NCBI RefSeq assembly: GCF_965342175.1
Contig: NZ_CBDRBL010000015.1
Span: forward strand, 1-64,000
From: Actinacidiphila sp965342175
GTDB taxonomy: Bacteria > Actinomycetota > Actinomycetes > Streptomycetales > Streptomycetaceae
Length of the DNA stretch: 64,000 nucleotides
Direction: 5' to 3'
Shown here one piece after another: positions 1 through 7,251 of the stretch. Position numbers and translations under genes: made by a program. The notes beneath the pieces were generated by a model. The model worked only from the letters and a program-made list of their open reading frames with translations, was not told where the DNA came from and searched no databases. Position 1 is the first letter of the stretch; every line of letters starts with the position of its first letter.

Positions 1-359
1 CCGATCACGGGGCCGGAGGCCTCCAGGCGGTGGACGAGTGCACGCAGAGCCCGGAGTTCGGCGTCCAGTGCCTGCGCGCCTTCGCGGGTGAGGGCGATCC
101 ACGTACGGGGGCGCTTGCCTGCGTAGCCCTTCTCCAAGGTGATCAGGCCTGAGTCCTCCAGCACCTTCAGATGCCGGGAGAGGTTTCCATCGGTAACGGC
201 CAGGTGCTTCTTCAGGAAGACGAACTCAACCCGGTCGGCTTCGCGAGCGACGGTGAGGATGCCGAGCCGCACGCGCTGGTGGACGGTGTCGTCCAGCGCG
301 TGGGTCGGATGCAGTCCTTCGTGGTTGTCACGCGCGACAGACGAGTCCTCGACGCTCAT
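1..359 (-). CDS. Winged-helix transcriptional regulator (3' end outside window)
   Basis: Read directly from the minus strand. The protein starts MSVEDSSVARDNHEGLHPTH and runs off the left edge after about 119 residues with no stop. Residues about 22-95 form a compact winged helix: a short helix ending RVRLGILTVAREA, the recognition segment DGNLSRHLKVLEDSGLI, then a basic wing with GKRPRTWIALT. This is the MarR/ArsR-like HTH_34 type of small DNA-binding protein. Its ATG overlaps the stop of the upstream membrane-protein gene by 4 bp, so the two are translationally coupled. By analogy with such pairs it probably represses its own operon, and a palindrome in front of the operon (1253-1269) is the obvious operator. 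The ligand is unknown. Confidence 0.8.
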   Translation of the reverse strand, partial: MSVEDSSVARDNHEGLHPTHALDDTVHQRVRLGILTVAREADRVEFVFLKKHLAVTDGNLSRHLKVLEDSGLITLEKGYAGKRPRTWIALTREGAQALDAELRALRALVHRLEASGPVI

Positions 360-1239
360 GAGGCGACGGTACCGGCAGCACCCGGGGAGGCCCGGCGGCG
401 GACCGCCACCCGCTCCGCCAGACCAGCGAGGAGCAGGACGGCCGCAAGCAGGAGAGCCTTGGCCTGCGGGCCGTCGGTCCAGCCGGGGTGGGTGGGGTGC
501 TCCCAGGGGAGCCACCCGCTGCCCCAAGAGGCTCCCAAGTACCCCGTGAGGACCACGGCGTGAGCAGTGCCGGCCGCTGCGGCGATCCAGCTGCGTTCGG
601 CCATGCCGAGGGTGAGGAGTCCGATGCCGACCAGGTACCACGGGGAGGCGTAGCTGTTCTCCAGCAGTGCAGCCTCCCACGGTTGGTTCCTGCCGAACAG
701 CAGCATGACCAGGGCCGTCGTGATCGCCGCGGTGGCTGTGACGGTTGCGCGAGTCCACACAGCGCGGCGCGGGACGATGCCGCGGGTCTCGCCACGCAGG
801 CGATACCAGCGGGCGAAGACCAGCCATGCCAGGGGGAGGAGCGCGAACCAGACGCCCCAGGCCGCGAAGCGCAGGACAGCGCCGTCGAACTCGCCTTTCA
901 AGCAGGGAGTTCCCGGCTCATGCACGACGCACAGGCCGGTCACCTCGGCGTAGGCGAAGGCCGGATAAGACCCGATGTAGCGCCCATGGGCCCCGAAGTT
1001 GAAGGCGTACCGGGCGACCGGAGCGACCGCCAGCGACAGGAGACGAAGCCGAGGAGCGGGACCCACGAGCCGTTCAGCTGTGTGCGGGCCCTGGCCCGCA
1101 GGCCTTCCGTCGCGGCCAACAGGCCGGCCGCGCGCGCCCTCGTCTCGGAATCCGCGCTGCTCGGTGCGGGTGGCGTTCCCATGATGTCCCCCGGTGGTCG
1201 CGTTTCGGCAGCGCTGGACATCGGATTGTCAGCTGCCAT
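356..1239 (-). pseudogene. Multi-pass membrane protein gene with an apparent 1-nt frameshift
   Basis: Two overlapping minus-strand frames join into one plausible protein. The upstream frame (start 1239 or 1221) gives a cytoplasmic N-terminus ending GSWVPLLGF. The downstream frame carries SLAVAPVARYAFNFG and then several hydrophobic helices to the stop at 356. The switch lies near 1043, where one extra base (for example a C in the GTC-TCC run) would restore continuous reading through a first membrane helix. Taken together the product would be about 293 residues with roughly five or six membrane segments. I do not recognise the family. It precedes and overlaps the winged-helix gene, so the operon is membrane protein plus regulator. 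The break may be a sequencing error or a real inactivation. Confidence 0.65.
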
Positions 1240-1252
1240 CCGCTACCGATCA

Positions 1253-1269
1253 ACTTTGGAACGCAAAGT
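1253..1269. promoter_or_regulatory. Inverted repeat ACTTTG-N5-CAAAGT, candidate operator
   Basis: A perfect 6-bp inverted repeat with a 5-bp spacer lies 14 bp upstream of the longest start of the membrane-protein/regulator operon. The position and AT-rich arms suit an operator for the co-encoded winged-helix regulator. Confidence 0.5.
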
Positions 1270-1504
1270 ACATGGCCGTCAAGAGCAAGTGCACACCGAC
1301 GGTGCCCCGACGGACCCCATGGGGGTCGACCACGGTCACTGCGGCCGACCGGCCAGGCCCAAGAGCCTGTTCGGCGGCTCCTGGCGGCCGAAGATGACGG
1401 CAACGGAGCTGTACGTACTCGGACCTCGGTGGTGCCGGGGGGCCTGACTCGAGGCCCTGCCACGGCAGCGCGGCAGCGCGCACAGCCACGAACAAAAATT
1501 GAAG

Positions 1505-1533
1505 CGGGCAGGTTCGAATCCGCCTAGGGCATA
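1505..1533 (+). other. tRNA 3'-end-like remnant, possible old attachment site
   Basis: The stretch contains a tRNA-like T-loop core (GGTTCGAATCC) followed by a 3' acceptor-like end. No anticodon arm or matching 5' acceptor strand lies upstream, and the T stem has mismatches, so this is not an intact tRNA. A terminator-like hairpin follows directly, as is usual after actinomycete tRNA genes. Integrative elements leave such 3' fragments when they insert in tRNA genes, but no integrase is visible nearby. Confidence 0.3.
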
Positions 1534-1535
1534 CA

Positions 1536-1584
1536 GCGAAAGGGCCGGTTCAGGGGTTTGATGCCCTCGGACTGGGCCTTTCGC
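1536..1584 (+). terminator. Hairpin GCGAAAGG...CCTTTCGC
   Basis: An 8-bp perfect stem closes a loop that itself contains a GGGG/CCCC pairing. It resembles the hairpins found after actinomycete tRNA genes and stands directly behind the tRNA-like remnant. Confidence 0.5.
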
Positions 1585-2222
1585 CATGAGATCCCGGTCC
1601 GGGGCGCCACCTCGCCCACAGGGAGGCACCGCGTGAGAGGGCGCGGCGCCGCTGCTCCGGTTCAGAACGGCGGGGACAAGCCACCGTGGGCACAGCCCCT
1701 TCTCGGTCTCCCGTCACGTTAGCGACTGCCCGTGATGCTCGCCCACCGACCCGAACGGCCGTCTCGCCGATTCCTCCTCCTCACCGAAGGGGCCGTCGGT
1801 GTCCTCGCAGCCGGGGAAGGTAGTGGCCCGGCCCGTGGCTCGGGGATGACCGCAGCCCGGGTGAGGCGGCGATGCCGTCGCTTGCGGGACCGCCGCTACA
1901 GCGCGAGCCGGTCGCTCACCGTTGCGAGACGGGCATCGGGAAGAGGCAGGCCGAGCCGGCGGCAGCCGAGCAGGAACGGCAGGTGCGGGCGATCGCCCGC
2001 AGGCAGGTCGACACGGGCCGCGGACCGGCGATCTCCCGAGAACGGGACGCCGAGGCGGCCGCACGCAGCACCGCCCACCGGGGGCCTGCCGGACGGGTCG
2101 CGTCACCGACCACGCACCGACAGCAATATCACCCGAACGGCCCACCATGACATGTCGCCCACACGGATGAACATCAAGCTGAGTAGTGACCCAACCGAGG
2201 CAATGCGTGAAAGGCGGACCAC

Positions 2223-2411
2223 ATGCGCATTCGACGAATCCTCACCGCCATCATCGCCACGGCAGCCCTCGCCGGACTCGGCCTCACGGGCGCTGCCACC
2301 GCCAACGCCGAAAGCCGCACCCCAGGTGAGTGCGAGCAGGGCGGCGGAACGGTCGATTGGGGACACAACATCTGCAAGGGCGGACAGTACGACGGACAGA
2401 TGGTCGACTAG
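2223..2411 (+). CDS. Small secreted peptide (62 aa)
   Basis: The gene begins with ATG 5 bp after an AAAGGCGG ribosome-binding site. Residues 1-29 form a clear Sec signal peptide: a basic MRIRR start, a hydrophobic core of Ala/Ile/Leu, and a cleavage site after ATANA. The predicted mature peptide is about 33 residues, acidic and glycine-rich, with two cysteines (CEQGGGTVDW...ICKGG) that could form one disulphide. It is monocistronic and followed by a strong hairpin. I do not recognise a family; a secreted structural or signalling peptide is possible, but the function is unknown. Confidence 0.75.
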   Translation: MRIRRILTAIIATAALAGLGLTGAATANAESRTPGECEQGGGTVDWGHNICKGGQYDGQMVD

Positions 2412-2430
2412 CCACGACCAGCCCCTACTA

Positions 2431-2461
2431 TGCGCCCCGCGGCCGGCCGCTGCGGGGCGCA
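2431..2461 (+). terminator. Terminator after the secreted peptide gene
   Basis: A 10-bp perfect stem TGCGCCCCGC/GCGGGGCGCA encloses an 11-nt loop, 19 bp beyond the stop codon at 2411. Confidence 0.75.
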
Positions 2462-2723
2462 CCCGCGCGACGTGAGAGTCCACGGCCTTCGGAATGCCCG
2501 TGCGTGCAGCGCCCGGGTCATGGGCCGGTCGCGGGGATGACGGACCGCCCCGGACCGCTGCCGTGATCCGGGGCTTCGCTTCTCGGCCCGCGCTTCGCCC
2601 GCGCGTCGGCCCGGAATGGGACGGCACGGTCGTGTGACCAGGCGGAACGGTCGGTGTGACCCACTCGGAGGACTCCGGTGGGCAGGAGGGGACTGCCGCT
2701 GGAAGGGGCTGTAGGCTGCCGAA
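2462..2723. other. Intergenic region upstream of carbonic anhydrase
   Basis: No gene is visible between the hairpin and the carbonic anhydrase start. It presumably contains that gene's promoter, but I cannot point to a convincing -10/-35 pair. Confidence 0.4.
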
Positions 2724-3365
2724 ATGACCGACATCCAGATCACGACGCCGCGCGACGCCTTCGATCTGCTCGTGGCCGGCAACCAGCGCTTCGTCAAGGG
2801 CACCCCCGAACACCCGAACCAGGACGCCGCTCGCCGCGCCGAGATCGCCCCGGGCCAGCAGCCCTTCGCCGTGCTGTTCGGCTGCTCGGACTCCCGGCTG
2901 GCCGCCGAGATCATCTTCGACCGCGGCCTGGGCGACCTGTTCGTGGTGCGCACCGCGGGCCACGTCGTGGGCGCGGAGGTGCTGGGCAGCGTCGAGTACG
3001 GCGTGGACGTCCTGGGCTGCCCCCTGGTCGTCGTTCTCGGTCACGACTCCTGCGGCGCGGTCGGCGCGGCGTGCGCCGCGCTGGAGGCCGGCATGGCGCC
3101 GGCCGGATATGTCCGGGACGTCGTCGAGCGGGTGACCTCCAGCGTCCTGGCGGCGCGGGCCGCCGGACGGGTCGAGCCGGAGGAGATCCTCGCCGAGCAC
3201 GTCCGGCACACCGTCGACCTGCTGCTCGACCGTTCCCGAACGCTCGCTGAGAAGGTCGCCGCCGGTCAGGCCGCCGTCGTCGGCCTCTGCTACGGGCTGG
3301 CCGACGGAAATGCGCGGCTCGTGGCGGCCCGCGGCCTCGACGTGCTCGTTCCCGCTGCGTCCTGA
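2724..3365 (+). CDS. Beta-class carbonic anhydrase (213 aa)
   Basis: This enzyme interconverts CO2 and bicarbonate. The zinc ligands of beta carbonic anhydrases are present: Cys54 in CSDSR, His107 and Cys110 in GHDSC. The catalytic dyad Asp56-Arg58 lies in the same CSDSR motif. The segment FVVRTAGHVV and the Gly-rich strand LVVVLGHDSCGAV are also typical. The length is usual for the family, and there is no signal peptide, so the protein is cytosolic. It stands alone between the secreted-peptide gene and the convergent Sua5 gene. It could supply bicarbonate to carboxylases. Confidence 0.95.
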   Translation: MTDIQITTPRDAFDLLVAGNQRFVKGTPEHPNQDAARRAEIAPGQQPFAVLFGCSDSRLAAEIIFDRGLGDLFVVRTAGHVVGAEVLGSVEYGVDVLGCPLVVVLGHDSCGAVGAACAALEAGMAPAGYVRDVVERVTSSVLAARAAGRVEPEEILAEHVRHTVDLLLDRSRTLAEKVAAGQAAVVGLCYGLADGNARLVAARGLDVLVPAAS

Positions 3366-3420
3366 CCGCCCCGGCGGGGCAGGAGCGGTCGTCTCGCCCC
3401 GGCCCCGCATGCGGCGGCCC

Positions 3421-4401
3421 TCACAGACGCTCGGGCCGGGGACCCGCGGCGCGGCGGAGCCGGTTGGCGATCGCCAGGCCGAGCCCCTCCTCCCTCGGCA
3501 GGGACGCGATGATGAGCTCGCACCCGCGCTGGTCGAGCTCGCGGAGGAAGCCGTACAGCCCGCGCGCGTAGGCGTCCATCGAACCGGGGACCGCCACCGC
3601 GGCGTGCGCCTCGACCGGCGCGCCGGCGAGTGAGGGCGGGAGGAAGACTCCCACCCGGCGGCCCTGCCGCTGTGCGACCTCCGCTTCGGCGACCACCCTC
3701 TCGGGCTCCACGAGGACGACCCGGGCACGCGGCGCGTAGTGCGAGGGATGCTGCCCCGGCACGCGAACGCCGCTCGTCGAGGGGACGGCGAGTGGACGCC
3801 CCAGCGCGGCTTCGAGGTCCTCACGCGTCACCCCGCCGGGCCGCAGGATGCTCGGGGCCTCGCCCGTGACGTCGACGATGGTCGACTCGACGCCGACCGC
3901 GCAGAGGCCGCCGTCCAGCACGAAGTCGACGGCGTCGCCGAGCTCCGCGCGGACGTGGTCCGCCGCGGTGGGGCTGACGTTGCCGAAGCGGTTGGCGGAC
4001 GGAGCCGTGACACCGCCGCCGAAGGCCGCCAGCAGCGCGAGGGCGACCGGGTGGTCGGGCACGCGGACGGCCACCGTCTCCAGGCCGCCGGTGGCCTCGT
4101 AGGGCACCCGGCGGCTGCGGCGCAGCACCAGGGTGAGAGGCCCCGGCCAGAAGCGTTCGGCCAGCAGGCGCGCGGTCTCCGGCACGTCCTCGACCCAGTC
4201 GTCCAGCTGGGCCGCGCCACCGATGTGGACGATCAGCGGGTGGGAGGGCGGGCGCCCCTTGACCTGGAAGATGCGCGAGACGGCGGCGGCGTCCTCGGCA
4301 TTGGCTCCCAGGCCGTAGACGGTCTCGGTCGGAAAGGCCACCAGCCCTCCGGCGCGCAGCGTCCCGGCCGCCTTCTCGATGTCATCGATTCGTTCCGTCA
4401 C
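3421..4401 (-). CDS. Sua5/YrdC/YwlC-family threonylcarbamoyl-AMP synthase (326 aa)
   Basis: Makes threonylcarbamoyl-adenylate from threonine, bicarbonate and ATP for the t6A modification of ANN-decoding tRNAs. The N-terminal YrdC-type domain (about residues 5-195) carries PTETVYGLG at 24-32, the basic KGRPPSHPL segment and SANRFGNVSPT. The C-terminal Rossmann-like Sua5 domain is present, making this the long two-domain form rather than the ~190-residue YrdC. I choose the GTG at 4401 (VTERIDDIEKA). The open frame continues far upstream without a ribosome-binding site and overlaps three plus-strand genes, so the extension is a high-GC artefact. The gene is convergent with carbonic anhydrase. 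Because Streptomyces usually also carries a tsaC-like gene near prfA, this may be a second paralogue. Confidence 0.92.
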   Translation of the reverse strand: MTERIDDIEKAAGTLRAGGLVAFPTETVYGLGANAEDAAAVSRIFQVKGRPPSHPLIVHIGGAAQLDDWVEDVPETARLLAERFWPGPLTLVLRRSRRVPYEATGGLETVAVRVPDHPVALALLAAFGGGVTAPSANRFGNVSPTAADHVRAELGDAVDFVLDGGLCAVGVESTIVDVTGEAPSILRPGGVTREDLEAALGRPLAVPSTSGVRVPGQHPSHYAPRARVVLVEPERVVAEAEVAQRQGRRVGVFLPPSLAGAPVEAHAAVAVPGSMDAYARGLYGFLRELDQRGCELIIASLPREEGLGLAIANRLRRAAGPRPERL

Positions 4402-4508
4402 GCTCGCAATCCTAGATGTGCGCCATTGGGTGCGTATGGCCGTCCGGCCCGGGACTGAGGGGGTCCGCGGGCAGCCGCGCGCTCCCCCGGGCGGCGCCGC
4501 CGTGATGG

Positions 4509-4556
4509 TTGACACGCCTTCTGCACATGCCAATAATTCTTTGCAGGTGCAGGAGG
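4509..4556 (+). promoter_or_regulatory. Promoter, operator and RBS of the ArsR-like gene
   Basis: The -35 TTGACA (4509-4514) and -10 AATAAT (4532-4537) are spaced by exactly 17 bp. The arms TGCACATGC (4522-4530) and GCAGGTGCA (4543-4551) match at 8 of 9 positions and flank the -10, so a bound repressor would block polymerase. The Shine-Dalgarno AGGAGG (4551-4556) sits 4 bp before the ATG. Autoregulation by the downstream winged-helix protein is the simplest reading. Confidence 0.75.
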
Positions 4557-4560
4557 TCTT

Positions 4561-4908
4561 ATGCAGACTAAGGATCTGACGGGCGAGGGTCTGGTCAGAG
4601 TGCTGGCGACGCTCGCGAGTCCCCACCGGATGCGCGTTCTCGCTGCCCTGTCGGCCGGTCCCACCTATGTGAGCCAGCTGGCCCGCGACCTGGGGATCAG
4701 CAGGGCTCTGCTGCAAGTGCACCTCAAGCGGCTGGAGGCGGTGGGCTTGGTCGCGTCCTGGATCGAGGTGTCCGACGACGGCAAGGCGATGAAGTTCTAC
4801 GCAGTGACGCCGTTCGAGTTGCATCTGACACCGCAAACGCTGACGACTGCGGCCGAGTCGCTTCCGGAGGGTTCGGAACGCGGCGAGGCCACCGAGAAGG
4901 AGCCCTGA
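4561..4908 (+). CDS. ArsR-like winged-helix regulator (115 aa)
   Basis: A small DNA-binding protein. Residues 10-85 form the winged helix: helix LVRVLATLASPHRMRVLAAL, the helix-turn-helix YVSQLARDLGISRALLQVHL and the wing around VSDDGKAMKFYAVT. No metal-binding cysteine motif is present, so it is not a metal-sensing ArsR. The SPHRMRVLAAL opening and 'padlock' style wing recall regulators of membrane-stress operons. It is followed after 4 bp by a small membrane-protein gene, so the two form an operon. An inverted repeat over its own -10 suggests autorepression. The signal it senses is unknown. Confidence 0.88.
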   Translation: MQTKDLTGEGLVRVLATLASPHRMRVLAALSAGPTYVSQLARDLGISRALLQVHLKRLEAVGLVASWIEVSDDGKAMKFYAVTPFELHLTPQTLTTAAESLPEGSERGEATEKEP

Positions 4909-4912
4909 GGAC

Positions 4913-5149
4913 ATGCCCAGCTGGATCATCGAGGAGATCGTCGCCATCCCCGTCATCGGTTTCGTGCTGGTGGCGGTGATCCGGCTGATCGGCACGCACC
5001 TGCGGTCGAAGGCCGAACTGGCCCGGGACGTCGAGTACCGGGCGATCGCCGAGCGGGCCGTCGCGAACCAGGAGGCCCTGCAGAGCAGTCTGTCCGGGAT
5101 AGAGGCGCGGGTCGCGAAGATCGAGCACGTCCTCAAGGACGTCGAGTGA
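4913..5149 (+). CDS. Small membrane-anchored coiled-coil protein (78 aa)
   Basis: Begins 4 bp after the regulator's stop, with a GAGG element overlapping that stop. Residues 5-27 form one hydrophobic segment (IIEEIVAIPVIGFVLVAVIRLIG). Residues 31-78 are charged and heptad-like (SKAELARDVEYRAIAERAVANQ, then SGIEARVAKIEHVLKDVE), which suggests a coiled coil in the cytoplasm. The arrangement of single helix plus coiled coil resembles phage-shock-like or scaffold proteins, but no family is certain. Co-transcription with the winged-helix gene suggests it is the regulated output. Confidence 0.75.
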   Translation: MPSWIIEEIVAIPVIGFVLVAVIRLIGTHLRSKAELARDVEYRAIAERAVANQEALQSSLSGIEARVAKIEHVLKDVE

Positions 5150-5436
5150 AGGCGGCACCACATCGCTGTCCTCCGCCCGGTCCGGCGAGTGCGGCCGTAG
5201 GCGGGCGGCGCTCGCGGACCGACGAGGCCGTCGTCGGCGCGAAAGAGGCGCGAGGGGCAGGCGGCCGGGCGCCCGGCGGCCACGGTGCCGGGCGCCAAGG
5301 CGATGGCTTCGCAAGGGCGTTGGGGCATGAGGCTCCGGGACCGACGGCCGGCCACGCGCCGGATGCGGCCCGCCTGGGGCGCACATACGCTGAGAGGGAG
5401 CGCTGTTCTCCGTTCTCCGTGTCGAGGTGAGAGACC

Positions 5437-5745
5437 GTGCCGCGCTACATCACGCTGCTGAACTGGACCGACCAGGGGATCCGCGCGTACGCCGACACGG
5501 CCGAGCGGGCCGACGCGTTCGGCGCCGCGCTGCGGGACGCAGGGGGGAGACTGGCCGAGATCTACTGGACGGTAGGGCCCTACGACCTCGTCGCGGTCGT
5601 CGAGGCGCCCGACGACGAGACCGCCGCCGCGGCGCTGCTGCGGCTCGGCGCGGTCGGCAACGTCCGCAGCACCACCATGCGGGCGTTCGGGCGGAACGAG
5701 GTCGAGGGCGTCATCGCCAAGGCCTCTGACCGAGGGGCGGGTTGA
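5437..5745 (+). CDS. GYD-domain protein (102 aa)
   Basis: A small cytosolic ferredoxin-like-fold protein of the GYD family, named for the Gly-Tyr-Asp motif seen here as WTVGPYDLVAVVEAPDDE (residues about 47-64; the motif reads GPYD). The start is the GTG after a GAGGTGAGAG ribosome-binding site. Upstream there is a 287-bp gap. The family is widespread, and its biochemical role is not established. A 14-bp sequence covering the stop codon is tandemly duplicated at 5732-5759. Confidence 0.82.
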   Translation: MPRYITLLNWTDQGIRAYADTAERADAFGAALRDAGGRLAEIYWTVGPYDLVAVVEAPDDETAAAALLRLGAVGNVRSTTMRAFGRNEVEGVIAKASDRGAG

Positions 5746-5759
5746 GAGGGGCGGGTTGA
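5732..5759 (+). repeat. 14-bp perfect tandem duplication across a stop codon
   Basis: GAGGGGCGGGTTGA occurs twice with no gap. The first copy ends with the TGA stop of the GYD gene. Confidence 0.9.
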
Positions 5760-6048
5760 CGCGAAGGCGGCGATCGGAGCGGCCCCCCGTCGTGGGTGCG
5801 CCGGCCTTCGGATCGTGGGACCCGGCCCGGTGAATGGGGCGATCGCGCACATACCGCCTCGGCGCGCGGCCCACCGGTTGCCGTGCGGGCTCTGGGTGTT
5901 GACCTGCGTTCCAGATCATCACAAGATGACGCGTACGGCACCGCGCCGCGTTCGCCGGCCGGGCCGTCCTCGACCGCCTCGCCCGCTCCGGCACGGGCAG
6001 GCCGGTGTGCCCTCCGGTGCGTCCGGAATCCTGGAAGGTCACGCATCC
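5760..6048. other. Intergenic region without a recognised gene
   Basis: About 290 bp between the GYD gene and the next small membrane-protein gene. The open frame running through it lacks a ribosome-binding site and reads as low-complexity Arg/Pro sequence. Confidence 0.4.
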
Positions 6049-6348
6049 ATGCAGAGCTTCGCCTCGACGCAATTGGCTCCCCCTGCCGCCTACTTCCAGA
6101 CAGCGGCGCTCTGCTGCCTGGTGGCGGTCGTGCTCATACGGGCGGGCCGTGTGTGGCGCCGCGCGGCCCGGGGCCTGCTCGCCCCCGACGAGCCGGTGCG
6201 GGTGGAGTCCGCGACGGCGCCCCTTCCGGCGCCGGCACGGGCGAAGGGCAACCGGACGGTGGGGCGGGTCTACCTCGGCTTCGGCTGGTTCCTGGCGGTG
6301 GGGACGGTCGTCAACCTGGTCAACGGTTTCCGTTCGGTCTGGGGCTGA
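6049..6348 (+). CDS. Small membrane protein, two predicted helices (99 aa)
   Basis: I start at ATG 6049 (MQSFASTQLAPPAAYFQTAA), preceded by GGAAGG about 11 bp upstream; the open frame extends further but only through low-complexity sequence. Residues 14-32 (AYFQTAALCCLVAVVLIRAG) and 77-95 (VYLGFGWFLAVGTVVNLVNG) are hydrophobic helices joined by a Pro/Ala-rich basic loop. No known domain is recognised. It stands alone and is convergent with the anti-sigma gene. Confidence 0.65.
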   Translation: MQSFASTQLAPPAAYFQTAALCCLVAVVLIRAGRVWRRAARGLLAPDEPVRVESATAPLPAPARAKGNRTVGRVYLGFGWFLAVGTVVNLVNGFRSVWG

Positions 6349-6507
6349 AGGCCGTCTCGCGGACGGTGGACGGCGCGGCGACGCCCGCCGTGCCGGGAAC
6401 CCTCGTCGTCTCGCACGGTGTCACATCACACACGCCCACGGTGTGGACCTGACGGCGTACGCCCGCGCCCGGTGGGTCGCATTCCGTCCCGTCCGGGCAT
6501 CCGCTCC

Positions 6508-7251
6508 TCAACGGCTGCGGCGTCCCTCCGAAGGCGTCCCGGAAGCCGGTGGCCGCGCAGCGACGCCGGCGCCCGGAACGCCTTCGCAGTAGGGGCCCAC
6601 GGCCTCTTCCCCGCCCGCCGCCTGCTCCAGCGCGGCCCGTCCGGCGGCGTCCATGGCCTCGCCGCGCCCGGCGGCCCTGGCGTACGCGCGGCAGAGCCCC
6701 TGCGGTTCCGCCCCGGCGAGGCCGGGGGGCGTGGCGCGTGTGTGCGGCACGGCCGGCGGCGCGCCCGGGGAGGACCCTCGCGCCGTGGGTCTCTTGGGCG
6801 GCGTAGGCACCGGTGCGGAGGGCGTGGCGGCGGCGGAGGCGGTGCCGGCGGAGGCGGTGCCGGCGGGGGCGACCGGCGCGGCCGGCCCTGCCGAGCCGGA
6901 GGTCGCCGGACGGGGTCCGGTCGTGGCCGAGTGGAAGGGGTTCCGCAGCGTGCCGGACTGCGCGGCGACGGCCACGCCGCCCAGCGCCAAGACCGCCGCC
7001 AGCTCGCCGACCGCCGCCCGGGCGCGTCGGCCGAGGACCCGCCGCGAGGCACGGGCGTCCCGCGCCTGTCGGTAGGCGGCCAGCGCCTCCTGCTCCCGTT
7101 CCGGGTCCCCCGGCGACGGCACCGATGCGGCCGCCAGGAGAGCGGCCAGACGGGACGCCCCGCCGTCGGCGTCCTCGGCGGCAGCGCCGTCGAGCAGCCG
7201 CTCCGCGAGGGCCGCGGTCAGCCAGTCCTGGTGTGCTCCGCTGTCCTTCAT
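6508..7251 (-). CDS. Putative membrane anti-sigma factor / ECF partner (247 aa)
   Basis: The start overlaps the stop of the ECF sigma gene by 4 bp (ATGA). The N-terminal 80 residues are soluble and helical (WLTAALAERLLD, SRLAALLAAASV). A single hydrophobic segment near residues 85-100 (AVGELAAVLALGGVAVAA) is the likely membrane anchor. A long Ala/Pro/Thr-rich linker follows, then a C-terminal helical part with GLCRAYARAAGRGEAMD and two cysteines (GLCRAY, PYCEGV). Position and topology fit a regulator of the adjacent sigma factor, but no zinc-binding HxxxCxxC anti-sigma motif is present. The role rests on context. Confidence 0.65.
   Translation of the reverse strand: MKDSGAHQDWLTAALAERLLDGAAAEDADGGASRLAALLAAASVPSPGDPEREQEALAAYRQARDARASRRVLGRRARAAVGELAAVLALGGVAVAAQSGTLRNPFHSATTGPRPATSGSAGPAAPVAPAGTASAGTASAAATPSAPVPTPPKRPTARGSSPGAPPAVPHTRATPPGLAGAEPQGLCRAYARAAGRGEAMDAAGRAALEQAAGGEEAVGPYCEGVPGAGVAARPPASGTPSEGRRSR

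Larger units (their letters stand above)
1270..2222. other. About 950 bp without a convincing gene
   Basis: Apart from the tRNA-like remnant and its hairpin I see no gene. Several overlapping open frames exist between 1700 and 2170 on both strands, but they are rich in Arg, Pro and Gly, lack ribosome-binding sites and resemble no family I know. The last 100 bp before the small secreted peptide gene are less GC-rich and probably hold its promoter. Confidence 0.5.

Noticed and set aside
1505..1533. Complete tRNA gene
   Set aside because: No D-arm, anticodon arm or 5' acceptor strand upstream and mismatches in the T stem; kept only as a remnant.
2103..3824. 573-codon minus-strand frame opposite carbonic anhydrase
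   Set aside because: Antisense shadow of the carbonic anhydrase gene with His/Asp/Arg-rich composition typical of reverse frames in high-GC genes.
3421..6072. 883-codon minus-strand open frame
   Set aside because: Only its C-terminal 326 codons (Sua5) are real; the rest is low-complexity antisense to three well-supported plus-strand genes and has no ribosome-binding site.
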